This document shows, piece by piece, positions 20,653 to 30,104 of a stretch of DNA of 64,000 nucleotides (position 1 is its first letter; each line of letters opens with the position of its first letter). The notes under the pieces were generated by a model. It saw nothing but the letters and a program-made list of their open reading frames with translations, did not search any database and was not told the DNA's origin. The stretch covers positions 248,001 to 312,000 of the forward strand of contig JARGSG010000228.1 of NCBI GenBank assembly GCA_030374805.1. Reading direction: 5' to 3'. A program made the position numbers and the translations under genes. The stretch is from Gracilaria gracilis. Taxonomy: Eukaryota; Rhodophyta; Florideophyceae; Gracilariales; Gracilariaceae.

Positions 20653-22413
20653 TCATGCAGAGTACTGGATAGTGCTCAGAATAGATTCCACACTACCTCT
20701 CAGAATCGATAGCTTTTGACATGCTTGCACTTCATATCGGAGCTGACGAAAAATGTCGTTCACGAGGTTGTCAGCCTGTTCACCCCCTCCAAACTCAGAG
20801 CTGTAGAGATCTAGAATTGTATGCATCAGATAAGACAGATATTCCGTAAACGGGGGCATGCGAATGTGTTTCCTTATCATAACAAGCAATGGTACAAGTT
20901 CATCTGTCTTTCTCTCTGAAATGGCTCCTTTCAAACACCCGCGAATGATAAGTTCTTCTACAACACATACAAGAACCTGCGGTTTCCCTGTTTCAACGGC
21001 GAGGTCAAGGGCTTTACCAAACTTGAAGCTCCTTAGACTCCTATCATATTTAGCCAGCGTAGGTCGAGATAGCTGTGTGATAAGAATGTCATCGTTGCTA
21101 GGCTTCGCGTTACGACCGCGATCAAAGTAACGCTTCGTACCAGGAAGGGGGGGTCTGTCACCTTCGCCTACCCGTTCAAACCCGCGACCCCAACCTTCAA
21201 ACTCTCGATCTTTGAAAGGGTCTTGTCGAAATGGAGTGTGCTGCTTCGCTTTCAATTTCGCATGAGCCCGTATCTCCAGCTTTCCATTTGACATACCTGC
21301 CGCGTATCGCTTTCCTTCTGAACAAATATCTACCGACAAGATTGGTGAGTTGAAGGACATTAACCCATTTGATTGAAAGCTAGATAAGTCGTGAACCTTA
21401 ACGTATCCGTCAAGCCCACCAGTCAGAAACCTATTGCCTAAGACATCTGAAACACCGCACGTGATCCCTTTTGAATGCGGTTGCAAGTTGTATACTACAC
21501 GTCCGCCGACAAAGAAATCCCACACACGCATTTCGGTGCCTCCTATTGTGACTGCACGTGCGCCACCTGGTAGAATGTGAACATCGGAAATGGATGATGA
21601 GTGATCTAGTTCAAAGATACACTCCCTCGACCGTAGATCATATAAACGAGCCTTTCGATCGGCAGAACCTGTCATCCATACGTGCATGGAAGCCGGTGAC
21701 GACGCTTGGGCTTGTACGTAGTCATTGGCTTCCTTGAGAGCGAACAAACTAGTTGATGTGGCAAGGTCCCAGACTCGGACCGTGTGATCATCAGAGCCTG
21801 TGAGAACACGAAGGCCATCAGCACTGAACTTGGAGGTTCGAACAGATCTTTGGTAGAAAGGGGGACAAAAGAGGATTGATGCGTTAGCAAGCAATGTGAA
21901 ATATGAAGAGAATATATGTTGATCAGATAGGAGCGAAAGACAAATGATGATGGTTTTCGTCATTGTAGCTCTCGGAGTGAACTATGATATCAAGTTACAT
22001 CACTTCAACGTGAAGAAAAAAGAGGGGATCTAGACTTACCCCTGATGAGCCTTGAAAGTACGCAAAACGGTGCGGTGAGCAACGTCAAACACTTTGGCCG
22101 AGCCGTCAGCACAGCCAGCAACCAGCAAGCGTCCATCCTTCTTGTAGTCCGGGCTGTACGCCACATCACGAAATCTTGTCAAACTCTTTCTTGTGTAACC
22201 ATCGGACGGATTGACCAAGGATATGGAGAAATCGTGAGCGACCGCAAGTTCATACGGCTTGAGCGGGGAGAATCGCACGGTGGTGACGGCCTGATCGTAG
22301 CGATGCGCCGCTACTTTGTGAATGTGCTTCCATTTAGCTAGCTGCCGCGGATTGGCTAGCTGCACGCGAGGCGTCTGCCGCTTAATCGGCAACGGAAGGA
22401 ATTGCTCGGCCAT
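20653..22413 (-). CDS. UTP15: U3 snoRNA-associated protein UTP15
   Basis: Exon 1 is 22040-22413 and exon 2 is 20653-21847. The 192-nt intron has a GTAAGT donor and a CTACCAAAG acceptor and joins in phase 2 to read HQG-SVRTSKF. The 522-residue product equals the usual length (human 518). The N-terminal half is a WD40 propeller, with blades such as FSADGLRVLTGSDDHTVRVW and a repeat giving GGTEMRVWDF. The C-terminal UTP15 domain includes LITQLSRPTLAKYDRSLRSF, FGKALDLAVE and an HTILDLYSSEF segment. UTP15 belongs to the t-UTP/UtpA complex of the nucleolar small-subunit processome and acts early in 18S rRNA production. It is divergent from RPA1 and shares a 412-bp promoter region with it. Confidence 0.95.
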
Positions 22414-22825
22414 GGCTCACGAAACTGTTGACCGTCGCGCTCAGAGGCACCACGACGACGGAAGGATCAATTCGGAGAGCTACGTCGGCGAGGACGCTTC
22501 CCTGCACAGTGCACACACGTGCCGGGCCCGCCGGGGAGTTTGCGAATTTCCGTTTCCGGATCTCAGCGCGGAAATGGATCGCAAATCGCGTCTCGCAAAC
22601 CTAGAAAACAATCAGTTCCCGCCAAAAAATGGCGCGGTGCATGCAAACAGCGCGCACAACCGCGCGCAGCTGCTGCGCAACAGCGCCTTCGTTTGAAGCC
22701 GAAGCGCTCAACGCGCGCTCACTACCGGTCCAACGTCGACGGTGCCGCACTGCCCTCGCCCTCCCCTTCCCCGCTACCACAGACCTACCAACAGCTCCGT
22801 CCTCGACACACAAGTCTCCCACACT
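22414..22825. promoter_or_regulatory. Divergent promoter region UTP15 / RPA1
   Basis: A 412-bp interval between two divergent housekeeping genes. It is purine-balanced and GC-rich towards RPA1, with no additional gene. Confidence 0.4.
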
Positions 22826-24802
22826 ATGGCTCAACTGACGCGCGGCGCCATCGCCGAGATTCACCGCACCGGCAAGGCCACCGGCGAGCCGCTCCTGCAG
22901 GTGATCGACCTCAAGCCCATCGCGCCTGCAAACGCTGCCAACGGTAACGCACCTCGCTACCGCTTCTGCCTCAGCGACGGTGTGCATTTCATGCAAGCCA
23001 TCACTGCATCACAGCTCACCAGCCTCATCACTGATGGTCATCTTAAGTCCTTATCACTTGTTCATGTCAAAGACTTCATCAGTAACAACATCAACAACAA
23101 ATGTATCCTCATAGTGCTGAACCTCACCGTCGTCTCGCAGATGCCGAGCAAGATTGGAAACCCGGTCAATGCTTATGCCGCTCTGGGTCAGAACCAGAAT
23201 CAACCAACCAATGGAGCCATGCAATCCCCTGGTGCTGTTCCCCCTAATGCCAATGGGAGGCCGCCTTTCGCTCAGCAACAACCTGCGCCCGGTGGATTTG
23301 GAGGAAATGGCTTCGGTGCTAACAAGAACTTTGGCCAACCGCCCCAAAACAACTTCTCTAGCGTCGGTTTTGGTGGCAATGGGAACCAATGGAATGCCCC
23401 CAATCCTTATTCGAACAACGGTCCTGTCGTCAAGATGAACTCTGCCCCTACCAACTTCTTCCGTCCAATCCAGACCATCAACCCATACCAGAACGGGTGG
23501 ACCATCCGGGGCCGTTGTACGTACAAGAGCGACCTTCGCAAATTCCAGAACTCACGAGGAGAAGGTCAAGTTATCAGTTTCGAGCTTACCGACGAGTCTG
23601 GTTCTATTCGCATCACTGGCTTTACACAACGTGCCCCGGAAATCCAGGAGAAGGTTCACTTGAACCGCCTGTATAAAGTTTCTCGTGGACAATTGAAGCA
23701 GGCGAATGAGCGTTTCAACCGTTCTACGTCCAACTTTGAAATGACTATAGATACTAATTCTATGCTGGAAGAGATGAGTGACGATGGCTCCTTCATGCAA
23801 ATCAAGTACAACTTTACCAAGATTGCCGAGCTTGACACAATTGATGTCAAAGGCAACTGCGACGTCCTCGGTGTTGTGACTGCAATTGGCCCGCTCTCGG
23901 AAATCACAATCCGAAGTACTGGTGAGCCATGTACCAAGAGAAACATCACTCTCACTGATGACTCCAAATCTGCTGTGGAACTTACTTTATGGCGAAAGCA
24001 AGCCGAAACTTTTCTCACTGAAAGCGATCTGGCTCGTCATCCAGTCCTATTGCTACGCAACGCACAACGTGGAGACTTTGGCGGCGTTTGTTTGAATGTT
24101 TCTCGCATGACTACAATTGAAAAGGACCCGGTCAGTGTTCCCGAAGCTAATAAGTTGAGGGCCTGGTTTGATGGTGGGGGTCTTGCAAACGTGCATGTAC
24201 AGTCCGTGACAGCTGGTCCTGGCGGTGGTGGCAAGATCATGGGAGCTCGAAAAACACTTCAACAGGCAAAAGTGGAGGACGTGGACCCCGTATTCTCCGC
24301 TGGAGGTGGCGGAAGCGGAGCCTCTGCAAACTTCAACACTCGAGGAGTAATTTCTTTCATTTCGGCGAAGAGTGATCTGTATTACCCTGGGGACCCTGAA
24401 ACGAAGAAAAAAGTGATACAACAGGCCCCGGGTATCTGGTCCAGTGAGAGCTCAGGAAGACAACTAACCGACGAGGAAGTTGTATGGCGCTACATTGTGA
24501 GCATGAAGATCATGGATTGCTCGTCATCAGAATGGGTGAGTGGATTTGATGAGGTTGGTCAAGTGCTTTTTGGTCGCACTGCAAATGAACTTCGTCTTCT
24601 GAAGGAGAAAGACCCAGGAATGTACGAAAGCATTCTGGAGGACGCCACATTTCGGCCGTTGTTGATGAAGGTTCAGGTTAAGGAGCGCATGTGGCGAGAT
24701 GTTCAGAAGATTCGGTACACAGTTTCACGTGTGGAACTAATCGATTTCGCTTCCGAAGGCCACCATCTTTTGAAGGAGATCGCTGCGTATGGGGTTTCGT
24801 AG
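22826..24802 (+). CDS. RPA1: Replication protein A large subunit, lacking the zinc-ribbon cysteines
   Basis: The ATG at 22826 (MAQLTRGAI) gives 658 residues. All four OB folds are present in order: DBD-F (about 1-110), a Gly/Asn/Pro linker (about 115-210), DBD-A (about 220-320, NPYQNGWTIRGRCTYKSDLR), DBD-B (about 335-445, KGNCDVLGVVTAIGPLSEI and VELTLWRKQAE) and DBD-C (about 500-655). RPA binds single-stranded DNA in replication, repair and checkpoint signalling. DBD-C normally contains a C4 zinc ribbon. Here, at about residues 518-545, the matching stretch (YPGDPETKKKV, then GIWSSESS) contains no cysteine, although the flanking DBD-C sequence is well conserved. The frame is continuous. The gene is convergent with the CDK11-type kinase. 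Confidence 0.93.
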   Translation: MAQLTRGAIAEIHRTGKATGEPLLQVIDLKPIAPANAANGNAPRYRFCLSDGVHFMQAITASQLTSLITDGHLKSLSLVHVKDFISNNINNKCILIVLNLTVVSQMPSKIGNPVNAYAALGQNQNQPTNGAMQSPGAVPPNANGRPPFAQQQPAPGGFGGNGFGANKNFGQPPQNNFSSVGFGGNGNQWNAPNPYSNNGPVVKMNSAPTNFFRPIQTINPYQNGWTIRGRCTYKSDLRKFQNSRGEGQVISFELTDESGSIRITGFTQRAPEIQEKVHLNRLYKVSRGQLKQANERFNRSTSNFEMTIDTNSMLEEMSDDGSFMQIKYNFTKIAELDTIDVKGNCDVLGVVTAIGPLSEITIRSTGEPCTKRNITLTDDSKSAVELTLWRKQAETFLTESDLARHPVLLLRNAQRGDFGGVCLNVSRMTTIEKDPVSVPEANKLRAWFDGGGLANVHVQSVTAGPGGGGKIMGARKTLQQAKVEDVDPVFSAGGGGSGASANFNTRGVISFISAKSDLYYPGDPETKKKVIQQAPGIWSSESSGRQLTDEEVVWRYIVSMKIMDCSSSEWVSGFDEVGQVLFGRTANELRLLKEKDPGMYESILEDATFRPLLMKVQVKERMWRDVQKIRYTVSRVELIDFASEGHHLLKEIAAYGVS

Positions 24803-25111
24803 AATGCATGTATTTACTCTTTTCGTCCTACAAAACATTGGCTGCATTGTTACGCCGTTTCTCATTGTGAACCAAGCACCTCTAATGTGTAGAGTCTGTT
24901 AATAATGTGCCATTGGCATCTTGTCTTCACACTCCGTAATGCCTTCACTTACCCTGCCCCACAGCCTTAGGTCCTGCGTCGAGGGCTTCAGATATGGGTA
25001 CACTGTAGGATGTATGGAGTGTTTGCTGCGTGCTTTTCTGCATTTCATTAGCTACCGCCCACGAAGAAACATAAAACATTCTTATCCAATCTGAAGCGAT
25101 AAAAGCTCTCC
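24803..25111. other. Intergenic region between convergent genes
   Basis: About 310 bp of presumed 3' UTRs. On the minus strand, a GAG|GTAGGTAG at the end of the kinase frame could act as a splice donor, with an acceptor near 25085 opening about 48 more codons. I consider this unlikely because related kinases end at the same place. Confidence 0.3.
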
Positions 25112-26110
25112 CTACCTACCTCGCCGATCGTCAGGAAATGTTTGTATAAGGGACGGGTCTTTTGGGTTAGGCCTCTCGGTAAAGTATGGATGCTGCAGAG
25201 CGTCAACAGCAGAAATACGCTTCTCAGGGTCGTAGAGAAACATCTTTTCCATGAGATCGAGAGCGTTCTCGGTCGTGCACAGTCTCCGTGTCGACCCCTT
25301 GCCCTCGTAGAACTGATCGCGAAATGTTCTCTCTCCGTACCTCCGGAAAGAGACGCGCTTTGCGTTTGGAAGTTCAGAGAAACCACGCCATCGTTCTTCT
25401 GAAGGTGGGCCGAACATCGCCGCGATTTTCCCGAGTTGGTCCAATTCTCCGGCGCCCTGCAGAAGCGGTCTCATTAGAACGAGTTCAGCAAAAATGCAAC
25501 CGACAGCCCACATGTCAATGGCGGTTGAGTATGTGGCCGAACCCATTAGAAGTTCAGGCGCCCTATACCACAAGGTGACCACGCCTTGTGAATATTTGGA
25601 CAGTGGGTCGCCGTAGTTGCGAGCCAGGCCGAAGTCACATATCTTCAACACACCCTCACCACTCAGAAGCAAGTTAGATGGTTTGAGATCCCTGTGCAAA
25701 ATCCAATTGTCGTGAAGATGGGCGACACCACGAAGCAACTGCAGGACAAGAGACTTGATCTCCGATGCGGAATACGGTCGTTTCATGCGCTCAAGCAAAC
25801 TCAACAGATCATGTTCGGCGTACTCCATAACGAGATAAATCTTGTCAGTGGTCGATCCAACAACAACTTCGCGCAGATTGACAACATTTTCATGGTTAAC
25901 GGAGAACAGCGTCGCGATTTCACGTAAAGCAGTTGTTGGAAACCCGTTTTTGTGTTGCCCAAGTTTTACCTGCTTGAGTGCATAGATTTTCCCACTTTGT
26001 ATGTCGCGTGCGCGAAACACACGGCCATATGTGCCCTCATCGATGAAATTTAGTCGTTCGTATGACTCAACGCTGCGACAAGGTGCCTCTTTCTCCAGTG
26101 GACAGGACAT
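25112..26110 (-). CDS. CDK11: Cyclin-dependent kinase, CDK11/PITSLRE type
   Basis: A 332-residue kinase from the ATG at 26110. Motifs: DEGTYG glycine loop (24-29), Lys46, a PITSLRE-like helix reading PTTALRE (58-64), EHDL (99-102), HDNWILHRDLKPSN (133-146), DFGLARNYG (159-167), LWYRAPELL (180-188) and DMWAVGCIFAEL. VVVGSTTDKIYLVMEY and HLHDNWILHRDLK are closer to CDK11 than to CDK10. CDK11 pairs with L-type cyclins in the nucleus and acts in splicing and transcription. The long Arg/Glu-rich N-terminal region of animal CDK11 is absent. The first loop glycine is Asp here; animal CDK11 has Glu at this place, so the change fits the family. It is divergent from the dehydrogenase gene. CDK10 is the main alternative. 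Confidence 0.85.
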   Translation of the reverse strand: MSCPLEKEAPCRSVESYERLNFIDEGTYGRVFRARDIQSGKIYALKQVKLGQHKNGFPTTALREIATLFSVNHENVVNLREVVVGSTTDKIYLVMEYAEHDLLSLLERMKRPYSASEIKSLVLQLLRGVAHLHDNWILHRDLKPSNLLLSGEGVLKICDFGLARNYGDPLSKYSQGVVTLWYRAPELLMGSATYSTAIDMWAVGCIFAELVLMRPLLQGAGELDQLGKIAAMFGPPSEERWRGFSELPNAKRVSFRRYGERTFRDQFYEGKGSTRRLCTTENALDLMEKMFLYDPEKRISAVDALQHPYFTERPNPKDPSLIQTFPDDRRGR

Positions 26111-26473
26111 GACCTAAACGACCATTAATGATCGCCAATACAGGCAAGAAGCCTTGAAGATAAGCTTGCATTTATCAGCACCACGAATTATTGCATTGAC
26201 GATCGACGTTTTTCCTGCACATTTCCAACCGGTACCGTTGGTACCAACGGTAGATAGAGCTATATTCATTCCCGAATCTCGACGCTAACTATACGTACGT
26301 GTACCATTCCCATCGCCAATGTAAGAATCACGGGGAAAATGATCTATATATGCGAGCTAAACCAACCAGTGCACCTACAACGTCATCGTCGCCGATAAGT
26401 CGCACTCGAAACTGTCTCATTGTCATTGTGGACTCAACATAAAGGAGTTCTCTATCTCAAAGGAACAAAAATA
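26111..26473. promoter_or_regulatory. Divergent promoter region kinase / dehydrogenase
   Basis: A 363-bp interval between divergent genes. It contains an imperfect palindrome GGTACCGTTGGTACC near 26231-26246 and a TATATATG near 26346-26353, upstream of the dehydrogenase, that could serve as a TATA element. Confidence 0.35.
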
Positions 26474-27523
26474 ATGTCAACTTCAAGGCCTGCATTCATT
26501 TCGGCTATGCCCCTTACAATCACTCGAACATCGCACTACGTTTCCCGCAAACTGGATGCACGAATGTCTTTGCTAAATCCCGCGCGCACCGCCGTCATTA
26601 CCGGGGCGTCGGGTGGTATTGGTGCGGCCACAGCACAGGCGCTTGTGAAGACGCTTCCAACTATAGAACATCTGATTTTAGCTGCCCGAAACATCGACAA
26701 AGCCGAGGCAGTGGCAGAGCCCCTTCGGGAAGGTATTTCATCCAGACCAGTGAAAGTCACTGTTCTTCCTGTAGAGCTTTCTAGTCTGCAAAGCGTGCGG
26801 GAATGCTCAGAACAAGTTTCGGGCGTTCTGAACGAGCAGCCGCTCGATTTGCTTATCAACAACGCAGGTATAATGGCCTGCCCACTGCTGTACTCACAGA
26901 TGGAAGGTGAACTGGGACGGGTTGAACTGCAATTCGCCACAAATCACTTGTCCCATGCTTACCTCACGACCTCTCTGCTACCGCTTCTCGAAAAGAGCGA
27001 TCACGGTAGAGCCATTTTTGTTTCGTCCTTGGCCGTGCGCTTGGCATCGAAACGCACTACAGCCCCGCTAGTTGGGGAACGAATTGAAAACGTTTTGCGG
27101 GACGGAAGTTACGAAAAATGGAGGATGTACGGCGAATCCAAGTTAGCCATGTCGATGTTCGCACGCGAGCTTTCGAAAAGGACCAAGGTTGTGTGCGTCA
27201 GTCTTCATCCTGGAATCGTGCAAACCGAACTTGCAAGATACCTACTGCCAAAGTTCATGCAGATTTCTCCTAGGAGTGCTCCGGGAAAGCTTCTGGAGGC
27301 GTTGTCCAGAAAGGTGTTTGGACTCCTGACACCTGAAGAAGGCGCTGAGCTTTCTATTGAATTGAGTCAGAAGCCAGAAGAAGATCTTGAAGATGGTATG
27401 ATGTACCTTAAGACAGGGCTCGTTAAGTTCCAACAACGCGATCTACCGATATTGTGGAACGACAATGAATGTGAGCGCTTGTACGACGACACCATGGGGT
27501 TTATCAGTTCCGTACAAAAGTGA
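26474..27523 (+). CDS. Short-chain dehydrogenase/reductase, retinol-dehydrogenase-like, possibly plastid-targeted
   Basis: The ATG at 26474 gives 349 residues. A classical SDR begins near residue 38: TGASGGIG (43-50) for NAD(P) binding, NNAGIMACP (about 131-139), and the catalytic pair in YGESKLAMSMFARELSKR (Tyr and Lys at about 219 and 223), followed by SLHPGIVQTELARYL. The closest groups I recognise are the retinol dehydrogenase/WWOX-like SDRs, with light-dependent protochlorophyllide reductase a more distant relative. The first 37 residues (MSTSRPAFIS...) are Ser/Thr/Arg-rich with an early Phe and no acidic residue before Asp28, fitting a plastid transit peptide. The substrate cannot be named. 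It reads divergently from the kinase. Confidence 0.85.
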   Translation: MSTSRPAFISAMPLTITRTSHYVSRKLDARMSLLNPARTAVITGASGGIGAATAQALVKTLPTIEHLILAARNIDKAEAVAEPLREGISSRPVKVTVLPVELSSLQSVRECSEQVSGVLNEQPLDLLINNAGIMACPLLYSQMEGELGRVELQFATNHLSHAYLTTSLLPLLEKSDHGRAIFVSSLAVRLASKRTTAPLVGERIENVLRDGSYEKWRMYGESKLAMSMFARELSKRTKVVCVSLHPGIVQTELARYLLPKFMQISPRSAPGKLLEALSRKVFGLLTPEEGAELSIELSQKPEEDLEDGMMYLKTGLVKFQQRDLPILWNDNECERLYDDTMGFISSVQK

Positions 27524-28196
27524 GTATCATAGAGCCGCTGTTGAAGCATTGCAGGCAAATGGTGGAAACTTTTGGGGCTCTCTCGCTCATTTCGTGGGAA
27601 GATCTTCCCCTTAAAGATACAGTTCTCGTTTATTAGACCTCTATGGCAACCACACTATCCTCCCAGGCTTCCTGTTTAGCATTTCCTTCACCAAAATATG
27701 AACTCCCCATATTTACTATATTGTGCCAACCGCAGATATACTCTCCCACAGGTTGGTATCTTCAGGTATAGGTGTGTTGTCCCATAGAGTGCAATGGATG
27801 AGGGTTTAGAGGGGGTTCAAATATAGCTTGCCCTCTCTCGAACAGAGCGACAGTTTACCACACAAAACTTCGGGACCAAGAGTCTAAGCTCTGTATCTAC
27901 GCTTCAGTGTGTGTCTTCTTCTTGTTTAATGCGGACATCCAGTCCGCACAAATTTTGACGAAGGTACGAGTCGTCATAAGTTGTGAACTTCACAATGTGA
28001 AAGACCCCAACAAGACACTTTTTCAAGCATTTTTTGTAGCATGATTCAGCGCGTTGAACTACCAAGGGTAGTGGAGGCCATCATGGCCATGATGATCATC
28101 TTGGATGAGTAGTAACGTTCTACCGCTGGTACTTCCGATCCTGGGATTTCTGTTACTCGTTCAACATAGACCTGGACGCTTCGGGTGCTAACGTAA
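27524..28196. promoter_or_regulatory. Intergenic region between dehydrogenase and deaminase
   Basis: A 673-bp interval between co-oriented genes, holding the dehydrogenase 3' end and the deaminase promoter. A small palindrome (ATCATGGCCATGAT) lies near 28080-28093. No gene is supported. Confidence 0.35.
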
Positions 28197-29243
28197 ATGA
28201 CTTCTTCTGTATTGCGGCGCGAGGCAATGATTGAGCGAATGCCGAAGGTAGAGCTACACGCCCATCTGAGTGGTTCCATTCGCGAGAGAACTATAAGGAG
28301 GCTTCTGCAAAACCCCAAACATCAAACAGTTCGACGTGAAGCGATGGAGCTGATGGAAGGCCAAATCAGTTTAGAAAAGGGTTTCCGGTTGTTTCCTATC
28401 ATTCAACAGCTTGTTTCTGACTCCGAGACCTTGAACATCGTTCTCCAAGAGGTCCTGGAAGATTTTGCCGAGGAAAACACTATATACATTGAACTTCGAA
28501 CCACGCCACGAGTTCTCCCAACAATGTCAGCCGAGGAATACTTACTTACTATTCTTCGAGGAATAGCAGACTACCATACTACCCATCAAGGAGGAATGAT
28601 TTGTCGGCTTCTGGTGTCGATATGCCGACATCAACCGGTACAAACCTCGCAGGATACGCTCGAACTGACGAGGAGGGTAATTGACGAGTACAAAGATCTC
28701 GGCGACCTTATTGTAGGTTTTGACTTCAGTGGAGATCCCAACAGGGGCATCTGGAATGAATTCGAACCGGTTTTGCAAGACATCAGGAGAGAATTTGGAT
28801 TGCCAATAACTCTGCACTTTGGCGAAGTCTCGAACGACGATGAATGTATGAGGATGTTGGACTTTGGACCAGACCGTATTGGTCACGCAGCAATAGTATC
28901 AGACAAAGTGATGCGCAGGCTGCTATGTTATCGACCCCCGCTTGGAGTTGAGGTTTGTTTGACCTCAAACATGATGACGACTAGTATTTCTGGTATTGAT
29001 CATCATCCTGTGCTTAGGGATCTCTTGCCCAACAAACACCCTTTCTGCCTTTGCACAGATGACGCTGGGGTTTTTCGGACCTCATTATCACAAGAATACA
29101 GGCATCTCTTGAGTGTTTTTCCCATGAAAATGGAGGAAACTACGGAACTGGCGCTTCGCGGGCTGGACATGGTCTTTTGCAAGGACGAGAAGGTAATGAG
29201 CATAGTGAGAAAGAACGCACGGGATTTACTGGATCAACTCTAG
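28197..29243 (+). CDS. ADAL: Adenosine deaminase-like protein (ADAL / N6-methyl-AMP deaminase type)
   Basis: A 348-residue protein from the ATG at 28197. The metal-dependent amidohydrolase motifs of the adenosine deaminase family are complete: KVELHAHLSGSI (18-28) with the two metal His, HFGEV (about 207-211), RIGHA (about 228-232) and CTDDAGVF (about 286-293) with the tandem Asp. The length and the small, lid-less form match ADAL rather than ADA1 or ADGF. ADAL deaminates N6-methyl-AMP to IMP, clearing modified nucleotides from RNA or DNA turnover, and is normally cytosolic. The start before MIERMPKVEL gives a short tail. It is convergent with the unknown 543-residue gene. Substrate preference is inferred from family type. 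Confidence 0.88.
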   Translation: MTSSVLRREAMIERMPKVELHAHLSGSIRERTIRRLLQNPKHQTVRREAMELMEGQISLEKGFRLFPIIQQLVSDSETLNIVLQEVLEDFAEENTIYIELRTTPRVLPTMSAEEYLLTILRGIADYHTTHQGGMICRLLVSICRHQPVQTSQDTLELTRRVIDEYKDLGDLIVGFDFSGDPNRGIWNEFEPVLQDIRREFGLPITLHFGEVSNDDECMRMLDFGPDRIGHAAIVSDKVMRRLLCYRPPLGVEVCLTSNMMTTSISGIDHHPVLRDLLPNKHPFCLCTDDAGVFRTSLSQEYRHLLSVFPMKMEETTELALRGLDMVFCKDEKVMSIVRKNARDLLDQL

Positions 29244-30104
29244 ATAGAGTTGGGAAAGCTCAGAGCCCAGCAAATGAAGCCAGCTCACTTGTTGTCCTGC
29301 CCCGAGACCTCCGAAGCAGATCTCAAGGACGAGGTAGGCGCGCCGCCCCAGGACGCCGACGCGTTCCTCAGCGGTTGCTAGAGTAGCTCAGACGACTGCG
29401 CGAAGCGATATACAGGGGGTAATGTCAAAGTCACACACTTGACACTCGTTGACGAGCGTTTACTTTTCCCAACTCAGAAGAGGCTGAATGTTGTGTCGTC
29501 CTCGCAACGAGGACCTAGGGTAGTGTCTATTCGACAGTTGATATTATCACACAGCACGAGTGCTGATATCATACCGGTCCATTGATATCACTACGATATC
29601 GTTCGGACCGTTGATAGATATCAGTGGGAGCATCCTGAAACAGCAAAACTGCAAACTCGGTTAGCCTGGACGCTCCTGTGAGAGCTTCCTGGCTGCCGCG
29701 GTTGCAGTATCTACACAGCTGCGATGACGTGCGTGCGTGCGTGTGCGCCGCTTTGCAAGCGTGTGTCGGCGCTCGCGTGCTAGTTCATGTGCTTCGACGA
29801 CACGCTGTCGGGACGCCGCATTCCGAATGCGCTGTTGAACGCACCCGCCACGTTTTGGTGCAAGCGCATCACCGACCTTCCGGACGCAAATGGCGGCGCT
29901 TGGTCGTGGAGCAGCTCAGTCGTGTATACTCTCAACGGCTCCACTGTTCGTATCACACCATCATTCACACCGTGACATGTCCATTGTCTGCAAGCTAGTC
30001 TGCGATGACTAGCAACGCATCTCTAATAATACATGTAGATCTCGCACGATGTGAGAGGAAAGCTTATACTTGATACAGGAACGTTGCCGCTTCTTCTTTG
30101 TAAC
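29244..30104. other. Intergenic region with GATATC-rich inverted repeats
   Basis: About 860 bp between convergent genes. Around 29537-29630 several GATATC palindromes sit inside a CGGTCC...GGACCG inverted repeat. A 62-codon frame from the ATG at 29787 to 29975 looks moderately protein-like but has no recognisable family. TAGCTCAGACG near 29383 resembles a pol III A box, but I find no matching B box, so I do not call a tRNA. Confidence 0.3.

Noticed and set aside
25048-25111. Extra 3' exon for the CDK11-type kinase
   Set aside because: A donor and acceptor can be found, but related kinases end where this frame stops and the extra peptide has no kinase-family features.
29380-29460. Possible tRNA gene
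   Set aside because: TAGCTCAGACG resembles an A box, but no B box or cloverleaf could be drawn.
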